The notes beneath the pieces were generated by a model, which saw nothing but the letters and a program-made list of their open reading frames with translations, did no database searches and was not told where the DNA came from. A stretch of DNA of 64,000 nt, from the NCBI RefSeq assembly GCF_030159095.1, contig NZ_BRXS01000008.1, forward strand, positions 62,001 through 126,000, read 5' to 3'. Below are positions 15,459 through 24,289 of the stretch, piece after piece (the stretch's first letter is position 1; every line of letters begins with the position of its first letter). This stretch comes from Roseisolibacter agri. GTDB lineage: Bacteria > Gemmatimonadota > Gemmatimonadetes > Gemmatimonadales > Gemmatimonadaceae. Made by a program: the position numbers and the translations under genes.

Positions 15459-16250
15459 CTACCGGAGGGTGTCGCGCCCTTGCGCCTTGAGGATGTCCCA
15501 GAATCGCGTCCCGATGGAGCGGCCCATGCCGCCGCGCAGCACCCCGTCGTCGCCCTCGAAGGCCGTCCGGCCGAGCACCACGTCGAAGCGCGCGGTCCGT
15601 TCGCCCGAGCGCGCACCGGGGGCGCGCCCGAAGTCCGCGAGCACGGTCGCGCGCGCCGGGGGCGCGAGCCCCTGCAGCACCCCGTCGGTCGCGTTATCCG
15701 GGTGCCCGCGCACCAGCACCTGGGTCGTGAGGACCCGACGCCCATTGAGGCTCACGGCGAGATGGATGTGCGGCGCGCGCGTCACGCCGTACAACGCGTA
15801 GGGCCGCGGCACGATGGTCCGGAACAGGTAGTCGCCCGTGGAACCCGTGAGGGCGCGGCCGTAGCCCTGGAAGTTCGGATCGAGGCCGCTCGGATCGCGT
15901 CCGCGGGTGTGCACGTACGAGCCCAAGGCGTCCACCTGCCAGATCTCCACCGTCGCGTTCCGCACCGGCTGTCCGCTCCGCGAGAGCACCCGGCCGTGCA
16001 GGTAGGCGACCTCGCCCACCGCCGGGGTGATGGCGTCGTTGATGATCAGCAGGTCGTTGTCGGTGTCGAGCGGCATCCGGTCTGGGTAGAACGGGCCCTC
16101 GATGGTCTGCGCCGTCTCGGTGAGCGCCTCCGCGAACGCGCCGCGTACTGCGAAGAGCGGCCCGCCGAGCGCGAGGCCCTGCAGGAAGTGGCGCCGGTCG
16201 TAGCGGTCGTAGCGGTCGTAGCGGTCGTAGCGAGGATCGGGCGAGGACAT
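15459..16250 (-). CDS. Intradiol ring-cleavage dioxygenase (protocatechuate/catechol type)
   Basis: 263 residues from ATG 16250. A Tat-like signal (DRRHFLQGLALGGPLFAV) follows an odd YDR x4 repeat. The dioxygenase core shows EGPFYPDRMPLDTDNDL, an Ig-like strand region (YLHGRVLSRSGQPVRNATVEIWQVDALGSYVH read in parts) and the iron site YALYGVTRAPHIHLAVS with Tyr and the two His ligands. FDVVLGR ends the fold. Non-haem Fe(III) enzymes of this family open catechol rings between the hydroxyls. Exported Tat-dependent versions are known in several phyla; the substrate is unknown. No catabolic operon is nearby. Confidence 0.9.
   Translation of the reverse strand: MSSPDPRYDRYDRYDRYDRRHFLQGLALGGPLFAVRGAFAEALTETAQTIEGPFYPDRMPLDTDNDLLIINDAITPAVGEVAYLHGRVLSRSGQPVRNATVEIWQVDALGSYVHTRGRDPSGLDPNFQGYGRALTGSTGDYLFRTIVPRPYALYGVTRAPHIHLAVSLNGRRVLTTQVLVRGHPDNATDGVLQGLAPPARATVLADFGRAPGARSGERTARFDVVLGRTAFEGDDGVLRGGMGRSIGTRFWDILKAQGRDTLR
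16192..16232 (-). repeat. Tandem array, 9-bp unit in the dioxygenase leader
   Basis: Unit TAGCGGTCG (plus strand), about four copies, encoding YDR repeats directly before the Tat-like RR motif. Copy-number change would lengthen only the signal n-region. Confidence 0.9.
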
Positions 16251-17200
16251 GGGCCTCCGTGCCGTGGCGCGAGTCGGGCGATCTGCGCCGTCGCGATGCG
16301 GGTACCGAAGGTATCGAACGTGGGCAGGCGATGCCGCGACAAGGTACCGGTATCCGGCACACCGGCAAGCCGATGGCGGAGCGGCGCGGAGTACCGGAGC
16401 GGCCTCATGCCGGCCCTGGCGGATGGTAGGTCAGCCGTCCGTGGCGGGAGCCCGAGGGCGCGAACGTCGCGCCGCACGGCGGACATGCGCCGCGTGCGCC
16501 GGCGAAGGGACCGGGCCCGGCATCGCGATGACTGGCGCGCGGCGCCAGGGGCGCCCGGTGGCACGCGTCTTCGCCGCCGCCCGTGGGCGGCCCGATCCGG
16601 AAGTGCGCCGCATCCGGCACCTCTGGGCGCCGAGTCATGGCTCGGGGCCAAGGCGCCCGGACGCGTGGCCCGCGGCGCTGACGGCATCACGAGACGGCCG
16701 CTCTGTCGGTGCGGGAACAGGCACCGCCATGCTCCCTGCCGCACCTGCGTGCGCGGGCAGCGACCGGGGCGGCGACCACGCGCCGCACCCTCCCGCGCAT
16801 GTCGACCGCGGCCGCCCAGCACCGGGGTGCACGCGAAGTGGTCGTTGTGCGGCCGCGCTCGGCGCCGTGGGCACCGCAGCGAGTGGTTTGAGGTGGCGTA
16901 AAGCGGTGGCCGTTGGTCGCGTGGCCCGGCCGCATGCCTGGGACGGCCGGCGGTGGTGCGGCCGCGGGCGGGGCTCGGACGACTGCTCCTGCAGGCGCTC
17001 ATGGACCGGTGAGCTGTTTGCGAACGTGCATGTGGGGCTCGCCGCGACGAGAGACGTCTTCGTCGACCACCACAGCCGGACGCCAGCCGGGGTGCGCTCC
17101 ATCCACGGCGCCCCCCATGACGCGCGACGAAATACGTCGGACCGCGAGCACGCCGGGGCGGCGGCCGCGGCGGACCCCGCGGCCGTGGTGGTGTACGGGT
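16251..17200. other. Long non-coding region
   Basis: About 950 bases without a recognisable gene. Frames over 200 codons exist on both strands but are Arg/Pro/Ala-rich, lack any domain, and disagree with each other. I see no insertion ends or clear hairpin. Confidence 0.5.
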
Positions 17201-17260
17201 GCGGCGCTAGGTGCGGCGCTAGGTGCGGCGCTAGGTGCGGCGCTAGGTGCGGCGCTAGGT
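17201..17260. repeat. Tandem array, 12-bp unit x5, overlapping the copC stop
   Basis: Unit GCGGCGCTAGGT, five exact copies. The minus-strand TAG within the last unit (17255-17257) is the copC stop codon, so the array supplies the termination codon and, in other copies, further stops in reserve. Confidence 0.95.
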
Positions 17261-17797
17261 GCGGCGGACCGGCGCCGTGGCGGCGGATGACGTCGAGCCG
17301 ACCACCCTGAACGTGTACGTGCCGCGCACCGGGTGGCCGTCACGTCCGGCCATCTGCCACCGCACCTCGTACCTCCCCGCGCCGAGCCCGCGGGTGACGG
17401 GCGCGACGAGCGTCATCGGGTCGCGCGGGTCGAGGGCCGCTGTACCGAGGGGGACCGACCCGCCGTTTGGCCCGACGAGCGTGATCGCCGAGACGGCGGC
17501 TTCCGGTCGCTCGGTGAACGTCAGTCGGAGGGATCGGACGACGCCGGTGACTCGCGACTGTGGGCCCGGGGACGCCGTCTTGAGGCGGCCGTGCGCGAAC
17601 GCGGGGCGCGCGGTCACGAGCAGCGCGGTCAGGGCCGCGAGCGCGACGGCACGCAACCGGGGCGCTCGGCCGCGGCAATGCGCGACCGCCGCGGACACAC
17701 GGGTGCCGCCGAAGTGCGTCGGCGCCGGGCGGTGCAGGGCGGGGCGGAGCGGGAAGCCCGGGAGTGGGCGGCGAATCGGGCGCGGGAGGGAGCGCAT
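17255..17797 (-). CDS. copC: CopC-domain periplasmic copper protein
   Basis: 180 residues from ATG 17797. The signal peptide ends ALLVTARPAFA, so the mature protein starts HGRLKTASPGP: the N-terminal His is the known Cu(II) ligand of CopC. The beta-sandwich follows (VRSLRLTFTERPEAAVSAIT, GRYEVRWQMAGRDGHPVRGT, YTFRV), with Asp/His of GRDGHP completing the Cu(II) site; the Cu(I) Met-rich loop is not present. CopC binds copper in the periplasm. It is usually paired with CopD, which is absent here. The three-part direct repeat at 17882-17909 lies about 85 bases upstream, and the two-component system is divergent, so it is probably its target. Confidence 0.9.
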   Translation of the reverse strand: MRSLPRPIRRPLPGFPLRPALHRPAPTHFGGTRVSAAVAHCRGRAPRLRAVALAALTALLVTARPAFAHGRLKTASPGPQSRVTGVVRSLRLTFTERPEAAVSAITLVGPNGGSVPLGTAALDPRDPMTLVAPVTRGLGAGRYEVRWQMAGRDGHPVRGTYTFRVVGSTSSAATAPVRRT

Positions 17798-17881
17798 GGT
17801 GTGGGGTGTTCGAGAGTCGATGGCGCTGGGACGTGCGACCACGTCGCGTCCCAGGAGTGCCTGCAATCTCACGCCCGCCGT

Positions 17882-17909
17882 CTGAAGTGACCGTGAAGGT
17901 CGGCTAAGG
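17882..17909 (-). promoter_or_regulatory. Three direct hexamers with 11-bp period upstream of copC
   Basis: On the minus strand the order is CCTTAG, CTTCAC, CTTCAG, each separated by exactly 5 bases, pointing toward copC. The same order, spacing and orientation occur at 21800-21827 (CTTTAG, CTTCAC, CTTCAG). Direct repeats with 11-bp period are the usual binding form of OmpR/PhoB-type regulators. I infer a site for the regulator encoded at 18051. Confidence 0.65.
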
Positions 17910-18050
17910 ACGGCTTCAGAGTTGGGGACCGCCACGCGACGGGTGGCGACGCGCGGCGCGTGTCGCGCACCGCGCGTCGTCCCCGGCCACGTGATGTCGG
18001 CGGCGCGGCGCCTGTTGCGCCGGGACGCACGTGGGGGTGATCGTTCGCGC

Positions 18051-18737
18051 GTGCGCGCACTGCTCGTCGAGGACGACCCGAAGCTGGCCGGCTACGTCGC
18101 CCAGGCGCTCCGCGAGGAGGGCTGGGCCGTGGACGTGGCGGCCACCGGACCCGAGGGCTCGTTGCTCGCGCACACCGAGCCGTACGACGCCGTCGTCCTC
18201 GACGTCATGCTGCCCGGCAAGAACGGGTTCCAGATCGTGGCCGAACTCCGCGCGGCCGGCGTGCGCACCCCCGTGCTGATACTCACCGCGCGCGACGACA
18301 CCGCCTCGCTGGTGCAGAGCCTCGACCTGGGCGCGGACGACTACGTCACCAAGCCGTTCACGCTGGAGGAGGTGCTCGCCCGCCTCCGTGCGCTGACGCG
18401 GCGCGGCGCGCCGACCGGACGCGTCGAAGCCTTGCGTTACGCGGACGTCGAGGTGGACCGCCTCCGGCACGTCGCGCGGCGCGGGGGGCAGGTCCTGCCG
18501 CTGACCGCCCGGGAGTTTCAGATCCTCGAGCTGCTCGTCTCCCGGCCGGAGCAGGTGGTCCGGCGCACCGAGTTCCTGGAAAAGGTGTGGGACCTGCAGG
18601 TGGACCCGGATTCCAACGTCGTCGACGTGCACGTCGGGAATCTCCGGCGCAAGCTCGCCGAGGCGGGCGGGCCGCCGCTCGTGCAGACGGTGCGTGGGGT
18701 CGGGTTCGTGCTCCGACTGGCCAACACCGCGACGTGA
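18051..18737 (+). CDS. OmpR/PhoB-family response regulator (copper-type)
   Basis: 228 residues from GTG 18051; longer upstream frames have no receiver homology. The receiver has the acidic pair at residues 8-9, phosphoacceptor Asp at about 51 (VVLDVMLP), Thr in LILTAR and Lys at about 101 (VTKPF). The C-terminal winged helix is typical (LTAREFQILELLVSRPEQVV, SNVVDVHVGNLRRKL, VRGVGFVLR). It is closest in style to CusR/CopR/QseB. The stop overlaps the kinase start. It lies divergent from copC with the repeated site in between. I infer metal, most likely copper, control of copC and of the gene at 21970. Confidence 0.93.
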   Translation: MRALLVEDDPKLAGYVAQALREEGWAVDVAATGPEGSLLAHTEPYDAVVLDVMLPGKNGFQIVAELRAAGVRTPVLILTARDDTASLVQSLDLGADDYVTKPFTLEEVLARLRALTRRGAPTGRVEALRYADVEVDRLRHVARRGGQVLPLTAREFQILELLVSRPEQVVRRTEFLEKVWDLQVDPDSNVVDVHVGNLRRKLAEAGGPPLVQTVRGVGFVLRLANTAT

Positions 18738-20287
18738 GCGGCGACGGCGGCGCCGTGCGCGCCGACACCGCCGAGGGCCCCGCGCGGAAGTCCGACGGTG
18801 CCCGCCCGGCGTCCGGCCGTCGCCCCACGTCGTTCCGGACGCGGCTCGCCGGGCGCTTCGCCGCGCTGATGGCGGGCGCGTTCACGCTCGCCGCGCTGGT
18901 GGCCATGGTGCTGCTGCGGCGTGCCCTCGTGGGCCAGCTCGATGCCACCCTGCTGCGCCTCGGCGCTATCGAGGCGGCCACGCTGGCCGACGCGCCCGCC
19001 GACGCGATGCACTTCCATGAGGGCGCCTTCGACCCGCCCGCGGCCGACCAGCGCGAGCTTGCGCAGTTGGTCCGCTACGCGGAGATCTGGGGCCTGGACG
19101 GACGCCCGGTGCTCCGCAGCCGGAGCCTCGGCGTGCGCGACCTCCCGCTGGCCCCTGGTGCCCTCGCGGCGGCCGCGCGCGACCGGGTCGTGGCGACGGG
19201 TGGCCGCTGGGACGGCGGGCCGTTACGGATGGTCTACCTTCCGCTCGCCCGGCTCGGTCGGGGGCACGAGCGCCACGTCCTGCAGGTGGCCGCTCCCGCC
19301 GCCCCGGTGGACGAGGTGCTCCGCGCCATGGTGTGGACGCTCGCCGCGTTCGGCGCGACGGCCACCGTGCTGACCTTCGGAGGCGGCTGGGCGCTCGCGG
19401 GCCGCGCGATCCGACCGGCACGGGAGGTGGCGGAACAGGCGGCCGCCATCACCGCCGGCTCGCTGGGCGCGCGGCTGCAGGCCCACGCCGATGCCGAGGA
19501 GTATCACCGTCTCGTCGCGGTCCTCAACGACATGCTCGCGCGCCTCGAAGCGGCCTTCGCCGCGCAGCGTCGGTTCGTGGCCGACGCGAGCCACGAGATC
19601 CGGCATCCGCTCGCAGTGCTCCGGGCGGGGCTCGAGTTGGCGCTCCGGCGCGACCGAGCTCCCGACGAGTACCGGGCCGCGCTGGCCGACGGGATCGCCG
19701 AGGCGGACCGCGTCGGCGAACTGGCCGCCGGGCTTCTGCTCCTGGCTCGCAGCGACGCCGGCGTCCTGCAGCCGCGGCGGGTCCCGACGGACGTGGAGGC
19801 GCTCACCGCGGCGGCGTGTCTCCGTGCCGCCAAAGTCGGCGAGGCCCGTGCCGTCCGCGTTGCGCTCGTGCCGGGGGCTGCGCCCGAGCGGCCCGAGGCC
19901 GCGGGCGACGCGGCGGACGGTCCGCCGGTCGTCGCCGCCGTGGACGCCGTGCTGGTGAGCCAGGCGCTCGACAACCTGCTCGACAACGCCGTGCGGGTCA
20001 GCCCGGCCGGCGGGGGCGTACGCGTCCACCTCACACGTTCGCCGACGACGGTGGCGGTCCACGTGGTGGATAGCGGGCCGGGCGTGGCGCCGGAGCACCG
20101 GACGCGCCTCTTCGAGCGCTTCTTCCGGGCGGATCCGGCGCGGGCATCCGGGGGCGGCGCGGGCCTCGGGCTCGCCATCGTGAAGGGCATCGCCGAGGCG
20201 CACGGGGGCGACGTGACGTACGCGCCGGCGACCACCCCGACCGGCGCGGTGGCTGGAAGTCGGTTCACCCTCCGGCTCCCGATCTAG
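18734..20287 (+). CDS. Sensor histidine kinase, partner of the 18051 regulator
   Basis: 517 residues from GTG 18734, overlapping the regulator stop (GTGA). One helix at about 45-65 (ALMAGAFTLAALVAMVLLRR), a periplasmic sensor of about 140 residues, a second helix (WTLAAFGATATVLTFGGGWALAG), HAMP, and the phosphoacceptor His near residue 287 in DASHEIRHPLAVLR. The ATPase domain has QALDNLLDNAVRVSP, DSGPGVAPEHRTRLFERFFR and GGAGLGLAIVKGIAEAHGG. The H-box reads EIRHP instead of ELRTP, still compatible with function. The sensor has few Met/Cys but several His (MHFHEGAF), a possible metal site. Architecture resembles CusS. Confidence 0.93.
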   Translation: MSGDGGAVRADTAEGPARKSDGARPASGRRPTSFRTRLAGRFAALMAGAFTLAALVAMVLLRRALVGQLDATLLRLGAIEAATLADAPADAMHFHEGAFDPPAADQRELAQLVRYAEIWGLDGRPVLRSRSLGVRDLPLAPGALAAAARDRVVATGGRWDGGPLRMVYLPLARLGRGHERHVLQVAAPAAPVDEVLRAMVWTLAAFGATATVLTFGGGWALAGRAIRPAREVAEQAAAITAGSLGARLQAHADAEEYHRLVAVLNDMLARLEAAFAAQRRFVADASHEIRHPLAVLRAGLELALRRDRAPDEYRAALADGIAEADRVGELAAGLLLLARSDAGVLQPRRVPTDVEALTAAACLRAAKVGEARAVRVALVPGAAPERPEAAGDAADGPPVVAAVDAVLVSQALDNLLDNAVRVSPAGGGVRVHLTRSPTTVAVHVVDSGPGVAPEHRTRLFERFFRADPARASGGGAGLGLAIVKGIAEAHGGDVTYAPATTPTGAVAGSRFTLRLPI

Positions 20288-20325
20288 TCTCGGCGCACGG
20301 CGCGTAGCCGTCGAGTGCCGCGCCG

Positions 20326-20361
20326 GGCCCACGGCCAGGCCCACCGCCAGGCCCACCGCCA
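20326..20361. repeat. Tandem array, 12-bp unit x3
   Basis: Unit GGCCCACCGCCA, three copies (the first with one change), starting 38 bases after the kinase stop, between convergent genes. Confidence 0.9.
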
Positions 20362-20451
20362 GGCACATCCTCGGGGAGCACGCTCGCGCGCCGCTTGCCG
20401 GCCCGATCTCCGCCTCCGAAGGGCGGCGACCGGCCCGGGTGTTGGCCTCGG

Positions 20452-21597
20452 CTACCGAGTCGGGGGCATGCCGGGCATCGCGGGCATGCCGGTCCCCGGA
20501 GCCGCGTGTCCTGACGCGGGCGCGGCCGGCATCCCTGGCCGCATTGTGAGGTCACCGCCGAGCGCCGCCACCAGCGTCCCGGCGCCGAGCGCGAGCACCG
20601 TGAGGATCGTCACGGCGGCCACCTGGGCCGTCGTCGCGGCCGGCCGTTCGGGGGTCCCCATGCCCCCGTGCACCATCGCGGGCGGCACGCCTGGATCCTC
20701 CGGCCCGTCCGAATGCCGCTCGGGCTGCGCGGGGGCGGGCGTGGCGGGCGTGGCGGGCGCGATGCGGGGCATCTCGTGCGACATGGCCCCCATCTCACCC
20801 CGTGGCCCTCGCGTGTCTGCCACTGCCCCTGTCTCGGGCGTCGCGGCGCCTCGGGCCGTCGTGCCAGCCGCCGCGAGGCGCGCCTCGCGGCCGCGTTCGA
20901 CGGCGATGGGGTGACCACCGGCGCCCAGCACGCGCTCGGTCCCCATCCCGTGCTTCATCCCGACCGCGACCAACCAGGCGTTGACCGGGTACGCGACGGC
21001 GGCGCCGACGAGTGAGGCGAGCGACATCACCCCCCAGAAGCGGAGCGAGGTCGCTTCCATCGCCCGCATGTCGCGCGACATCAGCACCGCCATGACCGGC
21101 GTCATCCCCGCCATCACCGCGTTCATCGACAGCCACTCCGGGAGGAAGGCGCGCCGCACGGCTCGCGCGTACGAGCCGCCGAGCATGCCGCGCATGAAGA
21201 GCGCCTGGAAGACGAAGAGCCCGAAGGCGAAGCCCAGGACGTACTCGACGACGAGGTCCAGTCCCATCGGCAGGCCTAGGGCGGCGGTGACGGCCGCGGC
21301 GAAGACGATCCCGCTCGCGTCTCCCGCGAGACAGTGGATCGTGGAACCAAGCGCCTGCTTCCAGAGCGGTCGCACGAACTGTTCGTGGGCGCCGGGGGCT
21401 GGTTCCTGACACGCCAGGACGTACACGGCCGCGCCCACCGGGCCGGTGTAGAGCGTCACGAGCAGCCAGCCCCACTTCATGACGCGCATCTCTGGGGTGC
21501 GAACAAATGCGTCGTACGCCACGTACGCCGCACCGAGGCCGGTGAGGGCGAACCACGCGACGAGCGCGACGTCGATGAGTTGGCGCGAGTCGGTCAT
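20452..21597 (-). CDS. DUF4396 integral membrane protein
   Basis: 381 residues. ATG 21597 has GAGG at a good distance; ATG 21606 is the alternative. The DUF4396 core is distinct: STIHCLAGDASGIVFAAAV, LPMGLDLVVEYVLGFAFGLFVFQALFM, GGSYARAVRRAFLPEWLSMN and MAGMTPVMAVLMSRDMRAME, then VAYPVNAWLVAVGMKHGM. About eight membrane helices; a long Met/His/Pro-rich linker and tail (MSHEMPRIAPATP, PGMPAAPASG, MPAMPGMPP) could bind copper. The family often sits beside copper genes but its biochemical role is not established. It is divergent from the gene at 21970. Confidence 0.88.
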   Translation of the reverse strand: MTDSRQLIDVALVAWFALTGLGAAYVAYDAFVRTPEMRVMKWGWLLVTLYTGPVGAAVYVLACQEPAPGAHEQFVRPLWKQALGSTIHCLAGDASGIVFAAAVTAALGLPMGLDLVVEYVLGFAFGLFVFQALFMRGMLGGSYARAVRRAFLPEWLSMNAVMAGMTPVMAVLMSRDMRAMEATSLRFWGVMSLASLVGAAVAYPVNAWLVAVGMKHGMGTERVLGAGGHPIAVERGREARLAAAGTTARGAATPETGAVADTRGPRGEMGAMSHEMPRIAPATPATPAPAQPERHSDGPEDPGVPPAMVHGGMGTPERPAATTAQVAAVTILTVLALGAGTLVAALGGDLTMRPGMPAAPASGHAAPGTGMPAMPGMPPTR

Positions 21598-21799
21598 ACG
21601 CCTCATGCGGCTGATGGTGTGCGGCGACGGACGGTCGAGTCGCTCCGGCCGCCGACCCTCGCGCGACCGGGGACGGCCGGATCCTGCGAAGTCTAGTGCC
21701 AGTTTTATGCTGCGTAGTATGGTCGGCCGGCGGCTTGTTCGCGCGAATCCAGCGGGTGGCGCGGGCCCATGCGTCCTCGCCCGTGAAGTCTAAGGCCCT

Positions 21800-21827
21800 C
21801 TTTAGGCGTGCTTCACAGTCCCTTCAG
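21800..21827 (+). promoter_or_regulatory. Second copy of the three-hexamer 11-bp repeat
   Basis: CTTTAG, CTTCAC and CTTCAG at 5-base spacing, on the plus strand and pointing at the His-rich gene that starts 143 bases later. It matches the copC upstream site in order, spacing and orientation. Proposed operator of the 18051 regulator. Confidence 0.65.
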
Positions 21828-21969
21828 CTCGCGGCGGCTAGCATCTCCCCGGTCGGGCAATGCGCCCCGCGCAGGCTCCGACGCTCACGCAGCCCGGCAT
21901 GCCCACGACGCCGGCTCCGCTGCGGCACGCTGCTGCGCACCACGCCTCCTCGCTACTGGAGTGACCCCG

Positions 21970-22569
21970 ATGTCTCTGCGTTCCACGATGTCGTCGACCG
22001 CTCGTTCCGCCGACCTGCCGCGCGCCACGCGCGACGGCGCCCGCCCCGCTGCCGCCTTCGCGGCCGCCTTCGCGGCGGCCTTCGCGGCTGCCGTCCTCGC
22101 GCTCGCCGCGCCGCGCGTCAGTACGGCGCAAGCCGCGGGGGCGCCACCGGCGTCGGGCCACGCGAGCCACTCGGGGCATGCCCACCCGAACGCGTCCGGA
22201 GCGGATACGGCCCGCGGAGCCACGGCGATGACAGGCCACGGGCGGGCGCCACACGGTGGCCAGCTTGCCATGGCTGGCGCCGGACATGTGGAGCTGGCGG
22301 TCGAACCGGGTGGTACCATCGCCGTGTGGCTCTACGACGCGGGGTTGAAGCCCATCGCGCCGCCGCCGGGTGCGAGCGTCATGCTGATGCGAGGGAATCA
22401 AATGGTGACCCTGCCGCTGACCTCGGACGCGGCCGCCGGCCGGCTCACGGCTCGCTACGACGCCGCCGCGTTCCGCGCCTTCGAGGCCATCGTCCGACTC
22501 CCCAGTGCCGGTGTCGGTTCCGGTGCGCCGCGCGAGGTGACGTTCACGGTGCCCGCGCCGGCGCCGTGA
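21970..22569 (+). CDS. His-rich exported protein, probable copper-binding
   Basis: 199 residues from ATG 21970. A signal region with an AAF-repeat (AAAFAAAFAAAFAAAVLALAA) ends near STAQA. The mature N-terminus is His-rich (GHASHSGHAHPNASG, TGHGRAPHGGQLAMAGAGHVE) and the rest is a small beta-rich domain (VELAVEPGGTIAVWLYDAGLKPI, VMLMRGNQMVTLPL). Proteins starting HGG...HVEL occur in metal-efflux loci as periplasmic metal-binding components; I cannot name this one. The three-hexamer site upstream links it to the two-component system, and the DUF305 gene follows at 140 bases. Confidence 0.75.
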   Translation: MSLRSTMSSTARSADLPRATRDGARPAAAFAAAFAAAFAAAVLALAAPRVSTAQAAGAPPASGHASHSGHAHPNASGADTARGATAMTGHGRAPHGGQLAMAGAGHVELAVEPGGTIAVWLYDAGLKPIAPPPGASVMLMRGNQMVTLPLTSDAAAGRLTARYDAAAFRAFEAIVRLPSAGVGSGAPREVTFTVPAPAP

Positions 22570-22709
22570 CCATTCGCGCCGCCCCGGAACGCGCGTGCCG
22601 CCCATTGGCCCAGCTGGGCGCGGGTGTCTGGCCCGTCTGGACGCGCGGCCGCGTGCACCGGGGGGCGCGTGTAGGGATGGATCACTCCGTTGGGCCTTGG
22701 GAGGCTCGC

Positions 22710-23423
22710 ATGCGTCTGCTCGGAATCCGCCCCGTCGGCCGGATGGCCGCCCTCCTCGCCAGCGCGGCGGCGCTCGGCTGCACGCGCGGCCGGGAAGCCG
22801 ACCGGCGCGGCGACTCGGCGACGCGCGATCCGGTGCCGACGACCGTGGCCGCGCCGGCGCCCGCACGCGCCGCGTCGGCACCGCTCCCGCCACCGGCGCC
22901 ACCGGCGCCACCGGCGTCGGTGGCGGCGCTGCCAGCGGCGCGCGACGCAGATCAGGACTTCCTCCGGCACATGCTCGACCACCATGAGGCGCTCATCACG
23001 TCGGCGCACGAGGGCATGATGCAGCCCGCCGGGCACGCAGCGCACGGTACCGCGCAGGACCCCGCCGAGACCGACGCCGCGCTGGACGCCGAGAAGCGCG
23101 AGATGCTCGCGTTGCTCGACCGTCTGTACGGCGAGCAATACTCACCGCGGCCCGGCGCCGGGTCGGCGGTCGACCCCAGTCGCACCGGTGGCGCAGCCCG
23201 TCCAACCCCTCCGCTGCCGGCGCGCGAGGCGGCGCACGCGGCCGCCGCGGCATCCGAGGCCGGATCCGCGCCGGCGCGGTACCGGGAGGGGGTGGAGCTG
23301 ATCGACCGGTTTCTGCCGCGGCTCCGCCGCCCGGCCGTTCGAGCGCTCGCGGTACGGCTTCGAGCCACCCAAGGCGCGCGGGCGTCGACGACCCCGCCCG
23401 GGCCCCGCGCGACGCCACACTGA
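22710..23423 (+). CDS. DUF305 lipoprotein
   Basis: 237 residues from ATG 22710 with GGGAGG 5 bases upstream. Lipobox ASAAALGC then a Pro/Ala-rich linker. The DUF305 helical bundle begins DADQDFLRHMLDHHEALITS, with the His/Met-rich pattern (MLDHHE, HEGMMQPAGHAAHG) of this family, and a second helix pair near the C-terminus (RYREGVELIDRFLPRL). DUF305 proteins have a ferritin-like four-helix fold and are commonly encoded with copper resistance genes; a periplasmic metal-binding role is probable. The order His-rich protein, DUF305, copper-storage protein suggests one copper-handling block. Confidence 0.88.
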   Translation: MRLLGIRPVGRMAALLASAAALGCTRGREADRRGDSATRDPVPTTVAAPAPARAASAPLPPPAPPAPPASVAALPAARDADQDFLRHMLDHHEALITSAHEGMMQPAGHAAHGTAQDPAETDAALDAEKREMLALLDRLYGEQYSPRPGAGSAVDPSRTGGAARPTPPLPAREAAHAAAAASEAGSAPARYREGVELIDRFLPRLRRPAVRALAVRLRATQGARASTTPPGPRATPH

Positions 23424-23770
23424 CGCACCCGCGCTGCGGCGCGGACACGGCCTCCGGTCGTGCAGCGCTGCGCGTGGGGCACGGGCGCCAGGCAGCCCAC
23501 GCGGGCCGCGCCCGCCGTACGACGTGCTGCGCACCGCGGCGCCCAATCGCCCAGCCGCGGCTCGCGGCGCACGCCCGGCGGTGCAGCGGGAGGACGCGTC
23601 GGGCGGTCGAGCGCGTGCGGGAGGGGGGCGCCGACCGCGCCAGCGCCTCCCTCGGGGGGAAGCGCGACACGCGGTACTCACCCGGTACGGCCGGTGCTGC
23701 GAGCCCTGCCGTGCGACGCCTCGGACGCAGCGCTCCGCCGGCGCGCCGCGCTCCGGCAGACCCTGGGGGC
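23424..23770. other. Convergent intergenic region
   Basis: This lies between the DUF305 gene and the Csp-like gene, which is on the other strand. I see no gene or repeat that I can support. Confidence 0.5.
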
Positions 23771-24139
23771 TCAGGTCCCAGGGGCAGCAGCGGTCTGCTC
23801 GCACGCCTCGGCGCATATGCGGCACGCGTCCGCGCAGCGGCGCAGCGTCTCGCCGGCGCTGAGCGCCAGGCAGGAGGCTTCGCAGTCGCGGCAGACGCTC
23901 GCGCACACCGCGCACAGGCGCGCGTGACGCGGTGACCCTCGCAGGAGGTACGCCGCGGTCGTCTCGCAGAGCACGGCGCAGTCAAGCAGCACCGCGACAT
24001 GTGCGGGCGCCGCGAGGTCCCCGCCACGCTCGACGGAGTGCGCAACGGCCACCAAGCAGGCGTCCCGGCAGGCCGTGCATGCGGCGACGCTCGTGCGCAT
24101 CGCGGGCGTCATGTCGTGCTGCATCGGTTGGGGCTGCAT
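23771..24139 (-). CDS. Cys-rich four-helix copper-storage protein (Csp-like)
   Basis: 122 residues from ATG 24139 (ATG 24124 is an alternative), with 14 cysteines placed on one side of predicted helices: CTACRDAC, DCAVLC, CAVCASVCRDCEASC and CADACRICAEAC. This is the pattern of Csp proteins and related DUF326 proteins, in which a helical bundle is filled with Cys-bound Cu(I). No signal peptide, so it is the cytosolic type, as in Csp3. It probably stores or buffers Cu(I) when efflux is limiting. The frameshifted Lgt-like gene lies upstream on the same strand. Confidence 0.9.
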   Translation of the reverse strand: MQPQPMQHDMTPAMRTSVAACTACRDACLVAVAHSVERGGDLAAPAHVAVLLDCAVLCETTAAYLLRGSPRHARLCAVCASVCRDCEASCLALSAGETLRRCADACRICAEACEQTAAAPGT

Positions 24140-24289
24140 AGCGGCAAGCAGTGGCCGTGGGCGGGCGCCACGCCGTGGCTGATGTCGGGCGCGACGCCGG
24201 ACGTGTGGCTGCTGCGCAGGGTGCACCCGCAGTGTGACTCGCCGGGCGCGGCGCGGCGTCGCGCTAGGGGGCTGCACGTCATGTGCCCT

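Noticed and set aside
16249-17310. 353-codon ORF in the 1-kb gap before copC
   Set aside because: No domain, no ribosome site, and it crosses the copC coding region on the other strand. Kept as non-coding.
23142-23915. Minus-strand ORF of 257 codons over DUF305 and the Csp-like gene
   Set aside because: It runs antisense to the DUF305 gene and out of frame with the Csp-like gene; no motifs.
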